From assembly GCF_014196835.1 (NCBI RefSeq), contig NZ_JACIEK010000015.1, positions 1 through 64,000 on the forward strand: a DNA stretch of 64,000 bases. Reading direction: 5' to 3'. Of this stretch, positions 8,810-17,392 are shown piece by piece. The notes below the pieces were generated by a model, which had not been told where the DNA came from, ran no database searches, and was given only the letters and a program-made list of their open reading frames with translations. Position numbers and translations under genes: made by a program. Origin of the DNA: Aureimonas pseudogalii. GTDB lineage: Bacteria > Pseudomonadota > Alphaproteobacteria > Rhizobiales > Rhizobiaceae. Position 1 is the first letter of the stretch. Every line of letters begins with the position of its first letter.

Positions 8810-10018
8810 CTGTGCCAGTTAAGCCGAAAGCGCCGAGATCTGTCGTTAGAGACTGAAAACCTTGAGAACGACGAAGATGCCTGGCCATCGATCGATGACG
8901 CCCGCCCTTCCGAAGAAGGCGGCCCTATCGCGCGCAAGGGCTTCAACTATCAGGACGAGATCGCCGTCGGCTTCGTGCTGGAGATGTTGGACAACCCCCA
9001 GCTGGTGAAGATCCATTTTGAGACCCATGACGATCTGGTGCTCGTCTGGGCTAACGGCGCGCCGCCCCTAGTCGCTGAGTTTGTGCAGGTTAAAGGTGCC
9101 GAAGCGGACAAACTCTGGTCCGTCGCGGACCTTTGCCTGCGCAAGAAGCAGGCTGTCGGATCGTCGATCTTTGAGAAGTCTCTGGATCGCGACCAGCACG
9201 AAGAGACCGCGTGCTTCAGGATCGTCACCCTACGTCCGGTGGTTTCCGCTCTGACACCGCTAACCTACAAGCGGGGAAACGAAGCGCGGGCCATAGATTG
9301 CGACGAGATGGTCGCCCTTAAAGCGGACCTTGATGGAAGAATGCCCAACGTCGTGTCGAAACGGGGCAATGGGACCGGTTACTGGCTGGACAACTGCCAG
9401 TGGGACGCTCGCCACGACGAGGTGGCCGTCAAGACGCACAACAGGATGCGGCTCTTCGAGATCATGCAAGCCGCCGGAAGCCTACTTCTGCTAGAGCATA
9501 TCGACATCCTACTTGATGAGCTGCGCAAGCTGGTGAAGACGGCCGGCGATGCGAAGTGGAAGCCGGATAAGGCCAAGAAAATTCTCACCCGCAAGGCCTT
9601 CTTGACCATGTGGGACGCGTGCCTGGCCAAGCTGAAGGACGACGCCGCTCAGCCTTCGGGCGGCAAGCTAATCGAGAAGATGAGTAGCGCCTCCCTCACA
9701 GGAACGGTGGTAGCCATGGCCGTCGATATGCGGCTTGATTACGCCCGCTCCGTACGGACTTCGCGCTACATGCAGCCGGATGAAGCCAGTCAGCTTCAGG
9801 GGCGCGTCAAATCCGAGGTCCAGAACCTTAGTGCCAAACGCGCGGCCGGGACCCTCGATCTCGACGGTCCCGCCTTCCACGCGCTCTGCGTCGATCGGAT
9901 GGATGCGATCAACGCTTCCCTGCCGGCGGACCAAGGCGACCGGTCCGCCTTCCTCAAGGGCTGCATGTACGACATCGCTGACCGGTGTCTTTTGCGCTTC
10001 GATCGGACGGGGTTGTGA
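8810..10018 (+). CDS. DUF4297-type nuclease, effector of an ABC-three-component system
   Basis: A predicted dsDNA nuclease effector. The frame is open from 8801. The conserved N-terminal motif KGFNYQDEIAVGFVLEML, the acidic HFETHDDLVLVW and the PD-(D/E)xK-like core VAEFVQVKG identify the DUF4297 family. The remaining ~270 residues are helical and unrecognised. The start is unresolved: the only usable codons before the conserved motif are CTG at 8810 or 8840, while a GTG at 8797 in another frame (VTAGAVPVKPKAPRSVVRD) runs into a stop at about 8856. This could be a rare CTG start or a frameshift. The GTG at 8975 is inside the domain. Its TGA overlaps the GTG of the next gene. Confidence 0.72.
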   Translation: MCQLSRKRRDLSLETENLENDEDAWPSIDDARPSEEGGPIARKGFNYQDEIAVGFVLEMLDNPQLVKIHFETHDDLVLVWANGAPPLVAEFVQVKGAEADKLWSVADLCLRKKQAVGSSIFEKSLDRDQHEETACFRIVTLRPVVSALTPLTYKRGNEARAIDCDEMVALKADLDGRMPNVVSKRGNGTGYWLDNCQWDARHDEVAVKTHNRMRLFEIMQAAGSLLLLEHIDILLDELRKLVKTAGDAKWKPDKAKKILTRKAFLTMWDACLAKLKDDAAQPSGGKLIEKMSSASLTGTVVAMAVDMRLDYARSVRTSRYMQPDEASQLQGRVKSEVQNLSAKRAAGTLDLDGPAFHALCVDRMDAINASLPADQGDRSAFLKGCMYDIADRCLLRFDRTGL

Positions 10019-10578
10019 AGTCTCTGTCGCGCCTCGGAACTCGTCCCGCTAGCCTCCCGCTGGCAGCCGACGACATCCTCGAATTTCACGCCGCACGGTT
10101 GCTGCTGCTCATGCATGTCTGCGGGACGGCGGGCCGGATCGATGGTCTAACCAAGATGGCCAAGCTCGACTTCTTCACCCGCTACCCGGACTTCTTCGAT
10201 GCTGCGCGGGCGGCGACCGAACCCGATGCACAGTCCGCGCCCTTCGACCGTTCGGACGCCATCGAGTCCACGATGGTGCGGCATCACTACGGTCCTTGGG
10301 ACAAGCGCTATTATCAGGTCCTCGCCCATCTTGAGGCGCGACGATTGATCACCGTGTCGAAGGTCAAAAATTCCTACCAGATCGCGCTGTCAACCGAGGG
10401 CGCGGAAAAGGCCAAGGCTCTCGCCAAACGCCCGTCCTTCGCCACGCTCATTGAGCGCCAGAGGGCCGTAAAGAAGGTCTTTGGTGGCAAGTCAGGAACC
10501 TTCCTAAAAACACTCATCTACCAGCTTTTCGACGAAGAGGTCGGTAAACGGCCCCTAGGACAAGTCATCACCAAATGA
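10015..10578 (+). CDS. ABC-three-component system middle component
   Basis: A small helical protein of about 187 residues linking effector and ATPase in ABC-3C systems. Visible features are an N-terminal helical segment (ADDILEFHAARLLLLMHVC ... MAKLDFFTRYPDFF), a central GPWDKRYYQVLAHLEARRLITV winged-helix-like stretch and a basic C-terminus. I chose the GTG at 10015 because it overlaps the upstream stop (GTGA). The frame is open back to a GTG at 9985. Its own stop overlaps the ATG of the ATPase gene (ATGA), so all three genes are translationally coupled. The assignment rests mainly on gene order and size. Confidence 0.7.
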   Translation: MKSLSRLGTRPASLPLAADDILEFHAARLLLLMHVCGTAGRIDGLTKMAKLDFFTRYPDFFDAARAATEPDAQSAPFDRSDAIESTMVRHHYGPWDKRYYQVLAHLEARRLITVSKVKNSYQIALSTEGAEKAKALAKRPSFATLIERQRAVKKVFGGKSGTFLKTLIYQLFDEEVGKRPLGQVITK

Positions 10579-12488
10579 GCGCATCTTTCCTCTCAATCCG
10601 AACCCTGGAACGTCGGCTGGCGACCGGAAACGTTGAGTCGCTCACTTTTAAACCCGGCGTCAATGTCTTCGTCGGACGACCGAATACCGGTAAGACAAAG
10701 TGGCTGCAGACGCTCGATTTCCTGCTCGGCGACACCGGAGCCAACCCCTACGAGCAGAGCAACGAGGAAGGGCTCGCCGCGAAATATGATGCGGCCGCCG
10801 CGACGCTCTGCATCGCCGACGAGACGTTCCGGATCGAGCGCCGCTGGCGGGAGACCGGTGCCAAAGGGAAGGTCTTCGTCGACGACGAAGGCATGCTTGT
10901 GAGGGATTTCCAGCACTGGCTCATGGAGAAGCTGGGCATCCCGCTGCTGAACTTTCCCAGAGGCAACCCGATGTCCGGCCAGACTTGGCCGGAGCTCAGC
11001 TTCCGCACCCTGTTGCGGCACATCTTCCGCCAGCAGCGCTTCTGGAGCGGTCTCGTCGATCAACAGGCTGACACCGAGCAGCACGCCAGTCTGTTGCTCT
11101 TCCTCGGCCTAGCCGAACGCATCTACAGTGAGGACTACGGCAAGCTCGTGAATTTGAAGCTCAAGTCGATGCGGTTGAGAGCACGCCGTGAGCAGTATAG
11201 CGAGACCCTTAACGATCTAGCCAGCGGTCTCCTCGACTCGGAGGACGCCCCCCTTGGCGTGAATGAGGCCACCGTCACCGCTGCCATGAAACGGCTTCGG
11301 GACACTGTCGAGCGCCTGCATACCCGGAGGGGCGAAGTCCTGGCGGCGGCCAGCAACATCAGTCTTCCCGCATCCGATCGCTCGCGCGTCACCGAGCTTG
11401 GCCATGCGCGGGCTGCGGCACTCGAAGAGGTGACGGCGGCGCGCCAGAAGCGACAGGGAGCCGAGGACAGGCTGGCCGAGGTCCGGCGATACCGCGCGGA
11501 CCTCGCGGCCGAGATCGAACGAATGGGTCGGGTCGCCGACGCCAGCCAGTTGCTCGCCGATCTGAAAGTCACCCACTGCCCGGCCTGCGACCAAGGGATC
11601 ATCCCCTATCTTAAGCCTGACCACTGCTTCGTCTGCCACCAGCATTTGCCCGAGGAGCCGGAGATCTCCGGGCTCGGCGAGGTTCGGCTCCGCTTCGAGC
11701 AGGATCGGCTGAACGCCGAACTGCTCGAAGCGGAGGAGCTCATCTCCGTTCTTGAGCGCGACGTTGACAAACAGACAGAGGCTTCGCGGGCCGCCGATGA
11801 AAAGCTGCGAACAATTGAGGTCGAGCTCGCGCCCGCCCGTCGCGCCGTAGCTGCCGTCGCCCAAGCCGATGTGAGCGCGATTGATGTGGCTCTGGGCAAG
11901 GCGGCGGAGCGGCAACGCCAGATGGACCGGGTGGCCGCAGCGCTCGAGTTGGGCAAGAGCCTGACTGAACAGGTCCAGGCCCTCGAAGACGAGATCAATC
12001 CGCTTCAGGAGAAGGTTGACGAGGCCAACCGATCCGTCGACTTCAACGCCGCCGCTCAGAAACTCGAAGACGGGATGAACGCCTACCTCGCCGCCCTCAA
12101 TGCGCAGCGGCCGGAGACTTGGAAGCATAGCCCGGTTGAGGTCGATATCTCCAGGTCCACCAACAGCTTCCGGGTCGGGCGCAAGCGCTGGCAGAGCGCC
12201 CTCGGCGGCACGGACTCCCTCTACTTCCTAATGGCCTACCAGTACGGGCTGCTCTCGCTAAGCCCCGTCCCCGGCATGCACTACCCGGGACTGTCCATCA
12301 TCGACGTTCCGGGCGAGTTCTCAGGCGAAGAGGTCAAGGACAGCGAGAACTTCATTGTGCAGCCCTTCATCGACCTCCTCGCCGAGGAGGCGTTCGAGGG
12401 CGCTCAGTTGATCATCACGGGTGCCTCTTTCGAGGGTCTCAAGGGCGTCCACGTTCAGAAGCAGACCCACGTTCACGTGGCACGATAA
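10575..12488 (+). CDS. Rad50/SMC-like ABC ATPase of an ABC-three-component system
   Basis: A 637-residue SMC/Rad50-type ATPase. Walker A is GRPNTGKT near the N-terminus. A long coiled coil from about 195 to 520 is interrupted by a CPAC...CFVC zinc-hook-like segment. The C-terminal half carries a signature-like stretch (ALGGTDSLYFLMAYQYGLL), Walker B (GLSIIDVPGEF) and a final H-loop region. The Walker B ends DVPGE rather than DEP, a feature that may set this family apart from true Rad50. It is the last gene of the three-gene operon and is expected to sense DNA or phage components and license the DUF4297 nuclease. Confidence 0.85.
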   Translation: MSASFLSIRTLERRLATGNVESLTFKPGVNVFVGRPNTGKTKWLQTLDFLLGDTGANPYEQSNEEGLAAKYDAAAATLCIADETFRIERRWRETGAKGKVFVDDEGMLVRDFQHWLMEKLGIPLLNFPRGNPMSGQTWPELSFRTLLRHIFRQQRFWSGLVDQQADTEQHASLLLFLGLAERIYSEDYGKLVNLKLKSMRLRARREQYSETLNDLASGLLDSEDAPLGVNEATVTAAMKRLRDTVERLHTRRGEVLAAASNISLPASDRSRVTELGHARAAALEEVTAARQKRQGAEDRLAEVRRYRADLAAEIERMGRVADASQLLADLKVTHCPACDQGIIPYLKPDHCFVCHQHLPEEPEISGLGEVRLRFEQDRLNAELLEAEELISVLERDVDKQTEASRAADEKLRTIEVELAPARRAVAAVAQADVSAIDVALGKAAERQRQMDRVAAALELGKSLTEQVQALEDEINPLQEKVDEANRSVDFNAAAQKLEDGMNAYLAALNAQRPETWKHSPVEVDISRSTNSFRVGRKRWQSALGGTDSLYFLMAYQYGLLSLSPVPGMHYPGLSIIDVPGEFSGEEVKDSENFIVQPFIDLLAEEAFEGAQLIITGASFEGLKGVHVQKQTHVHVAR

Positions 12489-12938
12489 AAAGTCCGACTG
12501 ACAAGGGGCGGGCTTATAACTTCTGTACGGAAGCTCGAGGCTTTTAAGCTGATAGCCGCCGAAGAAAAAGCGAAAGGCCTACTTTGATCGGAAGCTGCCG
12601 CTTGCCAGCAGTGTTCAACGACGGCTGCTTTCTCCTGTCGAGCTTCCGATAGCAGACGGACCGCTTTCGGCCCTGAGCGTCTTAACGAATGAGTATCCAG
12701 CACCGTTCGTCCGGCAGCACCCTCCTGATCGGCCATTTGGGCCAAGCGCTTAATGGATGATCTGGATTTGACGATGATGACGATCGCGCGTCGGGTCGGC
12801 GTATCCAGAGCCACGCTCTATCGCCGGCTGAACGCCAAGAAGTAACTTCGCGGCGCTCAGCGTTCATATGCTTGCGAGTCGGTCATGAATGGAAGGATGC
12901 GGAACTCATCGAGCCCGCCCCTCCCCTCGCTTTAGGTA
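12489..12938. other. intergenic region with a recombinase remnant
   Basis: No intact gene. The only recognisable coding trace is the C-terminal piece of a serine recombinase (12736-12845, annotated separately). The rest has no supported frame on either strand. Confidence 0.5.
12736..12845 (+). pseudogene. remnant of a serine recombinase C-terminus
   Basis: About 35 codons ending at the TAA of 12843 encode a resolvase-type helix-turn-helix (MMTIARRVGVSRATLYRRL). The frame is closed upstream by a stop and no catalytic domain is present. It is a different family member from the intact recombinase at 5871-6470. Together they bracket the VapBC/exonuclease/ABC-3C block. Confidence 0.65.
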
Positions 12939-13565
12939 TCAGCGCAGCGTGCTGGGCCGTTCCAATGCACAAGGCTCATCCCACTGTCCTTCCGGGCGGA
13001 TCGTTCGAACAGGGTCGTTCCCGATGCGGACCGCATCCGAGAAGGGTTCGACGTCCTCTTCCATCTCGATCAGAGACCAGCTCGCCAGTTCGAAGGTCTC
13101 GCCTTCATTGCGGATTTTGAAGCCAAAGTGTAGCCAGAAGTCCAGAACGTCCTCGCTCGCATGGCCGTAGAGCTTGGTGTAGCCCTTCGCGCGGCACAGA
13201 TCGACCGCGGCCCGGACGAGTTCGAATGCGATGCGTGACGTTCGAAACTCCTTTCGAACCGCAAGGCGCTCCATCTTGGCGAACTCACCGAAGAAGCGGA
13301 TGCGGATGCAGCCGGCGGGTTCATGCTTCTTGCTGTAAAGCAGATGCGTCGCGGCGAAATCGTTGCCGTCGAACTGCTGGGCGTAGGCAAAAGCTTTCTC
13401 GCCCATGTAGACCGCTGCGCGAACCACAGCCATCTTGAGGAAGTCGTCCATCCCGTGAACGATCACCAGCCCGGTGCCGTCAGCATTGAGCCCTCGTTCA
13501 TACCGACGCTTCTCATTGCGCCGATCGGAGCTGTTGGACTCGTTCGCGTTTTCAGAGGCAGCCAT
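12939..13565 (-). CDS. GNAT-family acetyltransferase
   Basis: A predicted acetyltransferase of 208 residues. After a polar N-terminus (~45 residues) come the GNAT strands: ATHLLYSKKHEPAGCIRIRFF, the acetyl-CoA-binding loop region MERLAVRKEFRTSRIAFELVRAAVDLCRAKG and YGHASEDVLDFWLHFGFKIR. I chose the ATG at 13565 because of the AGGAGAG site just upstream. The frame is open to 13658. It resembles autoinducer-synthase-like GNATs in having the acceptor region before the FGFK loop, but no signal synthase motif is clear. Substrate unknown. Confidence 0.75.
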   Translation of the reverse strand: MAASENANESNSSDRRNEKRRYERGLNADGTGLVIVHGMDDFLKMAVVRAAVYMGEKAFAYAQQFDGNDFAATHLLYSKKHEPAGCIRIRFFGEFAKMERLAVRKEFRTSRIAFELVRAAVDLCRAKGYTKLYGHASEDVLDFWLHFGFKIRNEGETFELASWSLIEMEEDVEPFSDAVRIGNDPVRTIRPEGQWDEPCALERPSTLR

Positions 13566-13692
13566 TTCTCTCTCCTGTGTGACAACACCGGAGAGGCATC
13601 GATCTCTTTCTCGACCATGCCCGCTGGCGAGCACGAATAAGCGTCCATGGTCCCACAAGGGGTCATCGAGGACGGTCCCTCATGGGACAGGC

Positions 13693-14019
13693 TTATGCAG
13701 TTCCCTGTTGGCAGCGCCACCCGTGCAGGATGTCCAGAGCTGCGCTGATGCAGACGTATGGACCGGACCCTGCTTGGAGGTCGGATCTGGCTCGCGAAAG
13801 TGCGGCGGTGAGTTCATCGCGGGTGAAGTGCGTATCAGGATCGATCGCCGGAGCTTCTGGAGCGATCTCGTTGATGGCGAACTCGATGTATGTCGCAGCT
13901 TCTGGCGAATGAGCGTGGGTCGATTGGACGAAGCTGGCTAGGTAAGACGCCAAGCTCACCCTTTCGAATAGGTCGGGAAATGGCTGTTTGTGCAAGCAGA
14001 TGACAGACGTATACAACAT
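13693..14019 (-). CDS. hypothetical protein, second of a two-gene unit
   Basis: Not recognised. 108 residues, hydrophilic, with no signal peptide or membrane helix. The segment AATYIEFAINEIAPEAPAIDPDTHFTRDELTAALSRARSDL is probably helical. The ATG at 14019 lies two bases after the stop of the upstream gene, so the pair is likely cotranslated. It may be part of a small regulatory pair, but nothing in the sequence shows the role. Confidence 0.5.
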   Translation of the reverse strand: MLYTSVICLHKQPFPDLFERVSLASYLASFVQSTHAHSPEAATYIEFAINEIAPEAPAIDPDTHFTRDELTAALSRARSDLQAGSGPYVCISAALDILHGWRCQQGTA

Positions 14020-14021
14020 GG

Positions 14022-14282
14022 TCAGTGACGGTCTGTCTTGGCGCCGCTTGCGCGTTCGATGACGGAGAGACGCAGTTTGATTTGAAGGAGGTCGTCCAAG
14101 CCGCAGCCGTCAGTCCTGGCACCGGCTTGCGGGTCTCGTCCCTGCCACTGTATGGCGAGCTCCACGAGGGAGAGGTCGATCAGCTTTGTTGCGAACGGTA
14201 TGGAGAGCGAGCTTGCCAGCTCGCGACCACGAGCTAGGATTCGAGCCAGTTCCGTCAACTGGCGCTCCTCCTCGAACGTCAC
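14022..14282 (-). CDS. hypothetical small helical protein
   Basis: Not recognised. 86 residues from a GTG start, mostly helical and charged (FEEERQLTELARILARGRELASSLSIPFATKLIDLSLVELA), with a variable tail. It is followed directly by the 108-residue gene and lies divergent from the LysR-type regulator, which could control it. Confidence 0.5.
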   Translation of the reverse strand: MTFEEERQLTELARILARGRELASSLSIPFATKLIDLSLVELAIQWQGRDPQAGARTDGCGLDDLLQIKLRLSVIERASGAKTDRH

Positions 14283-14370
14283 AGCGGGACGGTCTCGAAT
14301 AAAGCGGCCACGAGAGTGGATCGTGGAGGAATCGCTGTTGTGAACAGATCCATCGTGTTCTCTTCGGTGA

Positions 14371-15489
14371 TTGCCGAAATTTGATGGCTACACAGGCGCG
14401 CACGTTCGCGCTGCACCTAGTTCAGACACGGGGGCGTTCGGAATTTTGATACACCTTCCCCACAACGTCGATTGGGATGGGATCAAGGTTCTGATCGCCA
14501 TCGCCGATCGTCAGAGTTTCCGTCAGGCCGCTCTCGATCTTGGTCGAAGCGTCAACACGTTGCGCGGGATCATCGATCGGCTCGAGGATCAGCTCGGGTT
14601 CGCCATTTTTCACCGCCATGCCGAGGGCATCCGGCTGACGTCTGAAGGTCGACGCATTCTTGGATCTGCGCGCCATGTGGCGCAGTCCATGTCGGACCTC
14701 ATGCAAGTGGCCCAATCGGCGACGGACACGGCGAAGGGATCAGTCCGACTGGCCGTTACGGAAGGGATCGGCACCTTCTGGATCATTCCTCAACTGGTGG
14801 ACTTTTTGTCGGGGCCTGGGCGCGACATCCAGGTCACGCTGCAATGCGCCTTGAGTGCGGTGGACGTTTTGCGCCTGGAAGCGGACATTTCCATTCAGAC
14901 GAGGGAGCCGACGTCGTTGGACGTTGGGAAGCACCGTCTGGGATGGGTTCACATGACGCTGTTTGCCGGGCGCTCCTATGTGGAGCGGCATGGTCTTCCC
15001 AAGACCCTTGCAGACCTGGCGCACCACAAGATCATCGAGCAGGACATGGGCCTGTTCCCAGGCTATGGCCTCGACCAGGTGTTTTCACGGGAAGCTTCTG
15101 AGAAGATGGTGTCCCTTCGCACCAACTTTGCGAGCGCGCATTATTGGGCGGTCGCCAAGGGCGCTGGGATCGGGCTTTTGCCAAATTATGCTGTGGCGAT
15201 CGGCGGTGATCTCGTGCCCATAGACATCGGCATGAGGATCTCGGTTGAGCTTTGGCTTGCTGTCCATCCGGAGTTGGTCAAAACGGAGCGTCACCAGACA
15301 GTTGTTGAGTGGCTGAACCAGTGCTTCTCGTCAGAGACGTACCCGTGGTTTGGTGAGCGGTTCATGGACCCTACGGAGATCCAAGTTTTCCTCAAAGGGT
15401 CCTCCCGCCTTCGAACCTACTTCACGGGGTTCACTCCAGTCGGTTCGGTAGAGGCGAGACGGCGTCTGGCCAACCAGGGAAACCCTTAG
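14371..15489 (+). CDS. LysR-family transcriptional regulator
   Basis: A LysR-type regulator of up to 372 residues. The winged helix is clear (DWDGIKVLIAIADRQSFRQAALDLGRSVNTLRGIIDRLEDQLGFAIFHR), followed by the linker helix and a periplasmic-binding-fold effector domain (SVRLAVTEGIGTFWIIPQLVDFL ... GAGIGLLPNY). No ATG precedes the domain. TTG codons at 14371 and 14446 are the candidates, and the later one gives a family-typical N-terminus. It is divergent from the two small genes to its left. A long palindrome starts nine bases after its stop. Confidence 0.85.
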   Translation: MPKFDGYTGAHVRAAPSSDTGAFGILIHLPHNVDWDGIKVLIAIADRQSFRQAALDLGRSVNTLRGIIDRLEDQLGFAIFHRHAEGIRLTSEGRRILGSARHVAQSMSDLMQVAQSATDTAKGSVRLAVTEGIGTFWIIPQLVDFLSGPGRDIQVTLQCALSAVDVLRLEADISIQTREPTSLDVGKHRLGWVHMTLFAGRSYVERHGLPKTLADLAHHKIIEQDMGLFPGYGLDQVFSREASEKMVSLRTNFASAHYWAVAKGAGIGLLPNYAVAIGGDLVPIDIGMRISVELWLAVHPELVKTERHQTVVEWLNQCFSSETYPWFGERFMDPTEIQVFLKGSSRLRTYFTGFTPVGSVEARRRLANQGNP

Positions 15490-15497
15490 CGGGAGCC

Positions 15498-15535
15498 AGG
15501 TACCCGTTGGTATCCATGGATACCAACGGGTACCT
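15498..15535. repeat. perfect 38-bp palindrome
   Basis: The left half AGGTACCCGTTGGTATCCA (15498-15516) is the exact reverse complement of 15517-15535. There is no unpaired centre, and it is not followed by a U-tract, so it is not a standard terminator. It opens the 290-bp non-coding region in front of the parA-like gene and is a good candidate for a partition or recombination site. Confidence 0.85.
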
Positions 15536-15540
15536 TTCTG

Positions 15541-15780
15541 TAGCCTAGACTATGGTATCCTACCTTACGGTAGGCTATGGTACGATAGGATAGGATAGGA
15601 TAGGATAGGATAGGATAGGATAGGATAGGATAGGATAGGATAGGATAACTTATGATACGGTAAGGTAAGTTATTTTTGAGTACGGTAAGATATGGTTAGA
15701 TACCTTAACCAAGGCTGGGGTAAGGTACGGTACTCTAAGGTAGCAAAGGCTATCCACGGGTACGGCGGACTACCCGCAGC
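15541..15780. repeat. TAGGA tandem array in a GGTA-rich non-coding region (candidate centromere or origin)
   Basis: Twelve perfect tandem copies of the pentamer TAGGA run from 15586 to 15645. Around them are many degenerate GGTA/TACC motifs (TATGGTA, TACGGTA, AAGGTA) and small inverted repeats such as CCTACC-TTAC-GGTAGG at 15559. The region has no coding potential, is AT-richer than its surroundings and lies immediately upstream of the parA-like gene. That is where a parS-like site, iterons or a VirC1 target would be expected. Confidence 0.75.
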
Positions 15781-15825
15781 TAGTCACCAGTCAAACGCCA
15801 CAACGTTGAGAAAACAGAGGCACCA

Positions 15826-16518
15826 ATGCCGGTCATAACGTTCGCAAACTCCAAGGGTGGTTCAGGCAAGACGACATCGGCGCTGCTGCTGGCGTGCGAG
15901 TTGGCGACTGAGCGGCCAGTGACCATCATCGACGCAGATCCTCGTCGTCCCATCACAAAATGGGCGACTCTCCCTGGGAAGCCGGAACGGCTGACTGTGA
16001 TTTCCAACGAGTCGGAGAAAACCATCCTCGAAGAGATCGAGGAGGCAAGCGCGGTGTCGACCTTTGTGATCGTGGACCTGGAGGGCACGGCATCGCGCCT
16101 CATGAGCTATGCGATCTCGCAGTCTGATTTGGTGATCGTCCCCATGAAGGAACAGACGCAGGACGCCACGGCCGCCGTAGACGTCGTGCGAGAAATCCAT
16201 CGAGACATGAAAGCAGCTCGCCGGAAAATCCCGTACTCAATCCTTTTCACGCAGTCCAAGGTCGTAGCGAAATCACGCACGGCTCGGTTCGTCGCAAGCC
16301 AGTTTCGCGAGAACCCCGATTTTCACGTCTTTCAGACAGAAATCTTCGATCGAGATGCGTTCTCGGCGCTGTTCTCGGTGGGGGGGACCGTGAGGACGCT
16401 CAGCAAGGACACGGTGCGGACCACCGAGGAGGCCGTAAAAAACGTGCAGAGCTACACCCACGAGGTCGTCAAACGGTTGAAGGACGCCATGGGTATCAAA
16501 AACGCGGATGCAGCCTAA
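15826..16518 (+). CDS. ParA/VirC1-family ATPase
   Basis: A 230-residue deviant-Walker ATPase. Motif A is NSKGGSGKTTS (signature Lys K10 and K15), followed by DADPRRPITKW and the switch VIVDLEGTASRLMSYAI. Length and these motifs fit the VirC1 branch of ParA proteins, which in Agrobacterium loads the relaxosome at the cell pole, so the role may be partition or recruitment of transfer DNA. The stop TAA overlaps the ATG of the small partner gene. The repeat region 15498-15780 upstream is the likely DNA target. Confidence 0.87.
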   Translation: MPVITFANSKGGSGKTTSALLLACELATERPVTIIDADPRRPITKWATLPGKPERLTVISNESEKTILEEIEEASAVSTFVIVDLEGTASRLMSYAISQSDLVIVPMKEQTQDATAAVDVVREIHRDMKAARRKIPYSILFTQSKVVAKSRTARFVASQFRENPDFHVFQTEIFDRDAFSALFSVGGTVRTLSKDTVRTTEEAVKNVQSYTHEVVKRLKDAMGIKNADAA

Positions 16519-16811
16519 TGAGTGAGAACGCCAACCAAGGTCGAAGGTCGCTGGATATGGACTTGGGCGCATTCGATCGTCCGGACGTGTCACCGGCCAA
16601 GGCTCCCAGCTCGTCGGATGAACAGCGGCGCCGCGTGAACCAGGTTTCGCAATTTCCCAGCCGTGAGCCGGACGCAAAGGGAGATCAGATCAACCTGAAA
16701 CTCTCATCCGAGGAGAAGGCACGCTTCAAGCGCATGGCTAAGAAGGAGCGTTACAACCACGGTGAGTTTCTCACTGTCCTGATGGACGCTTACGAGAAGA
16801 GCCAGTCGTAG
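16518..16811 (+). CDS. small DNA-binding partner of the ParA/VirC1-like protein
   Basis: 97 residues. The first ~55 are polar and probably disordered. The C-terminal 40 (DQINLKLSSEEKARFKRMAKKERYNHGEFLTVLMDAYEK) look like a ribbon-helix-helix fold, as in ParG/VirC2-type partners. It overlaps the end of the ATPase gene (TAATGA), so the two are coupled. It probably binds the repeats upstream of parA and regulates the operon. The assignment is from size, fold and position. Confidence 0.7.
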   Translation: MSENANQGRRSLDMDLGAFDRPDVSPAKAPSSSDEQRRRVNQVSQFPSREPDAKGDQINLKLSSEEKARFKRMAKKERYNHGEFLTVLMDAYEKSQS

Positions 16812-16819
16812 GGAGCTTG

Positions 16820-17392
16820 ATGACGGCCGTGAGGAAAGCGATCGTCGGGGCCATCGTCGCTGTCGTTGGATCTGTGCCGGCGCTGGCTGATCCCAACATC
16901 GTATCGCGCATCGAGACATACCCTATCGAAGGCAGGGATGCCGACGAGTTGAGGATGGCAATCATCGAAGCTTCCCGCGCGCTGGGCAACGGCGCCCACG
17001 GGGCAGCTTCGGCGACGTTTAGGTTCACGCCGCAGCTCAGCTACCTTGAAGTGCGTGAAGGCTGTGTCCTGGATCGCGTCAGCGTACGCCTGGATGCAAC
17101 TGTGACGCTTCCCGAGTGGGTTTCATCGAGGGGGGCTGACGAGGCGACTGTCGGGGCCTGGCGGCGCTTCGCGCGGTATGTGAAGGCACATGAAGCTCGG
17201 CACGAGGCGATCGCAGCCGAGTACCGGCAGATCATGGTGCAGGAGCTTGAGGCGATCGGCGCATCGAGCGACTGCCCGGCTTTGGGCCGGGAAATCGTTG
17301 CGGTGGTTGCCGATGTTGAGCGGATGCACGACCAGGCACAGGTCGCTTTCGACCGCGACGAGCGTGATCGATCTTCGCTACTCGGCCGGTGA
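16820..17392 (+). CDS. secreted DUF922-like putative zinc protease
   Basis: 190 residues. An N-terminal signal peptide (AIVGAIVAVVGSVPALA) is followed by a domain with the motif YVKAHEARHEAIAAEY, where HEARH matches the HExxH-like zinc site of the DUF922 family of secreted Zn-dependent proteins. It could trim periplasmic or cell-wall proteins during assembly of the transfer channel. The start is the ATG at 16820 behind GGAGC. It may share the parA transcript (nine bases after the partner gene) and ends in a strong terminator that overlaps the convergent icmT gene. Confidence 0.72.
   Translation: MTAVRKAIVGAIVAVVGSVPALADPNIVSRIETYPIEGRDADELRMAIIEASRALGNGAHGAASATFRFTPQLSYLEVREGCVLDRVSVRLDATVTLPEWVSSRGADEATVGAWRRFARYVKAHEARHEAIAAEYRQIMVQELEAIGASSDCPALGREIVAVVADVERMHDQAQVAFDRDERDRSSLLGR

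Noticed and set aside
8614-8946. Leftward 110-codon frame before the ABC-3C operon
   Set aside because: No ribosome site or domain. It overlaps the coding start of the DUF4297 gene on the other strand.
15498-15535. Palindrome as the LysR terminator
   Set aside because: No U-tract on either side and fully paired without a loop, so a binding or recombination site is more likely.
15586-15645. TAGGA array as a CRISPR array
   Set aside because: The unit is five bases with no spacers. It is a microsatellite-like tandem repeat.
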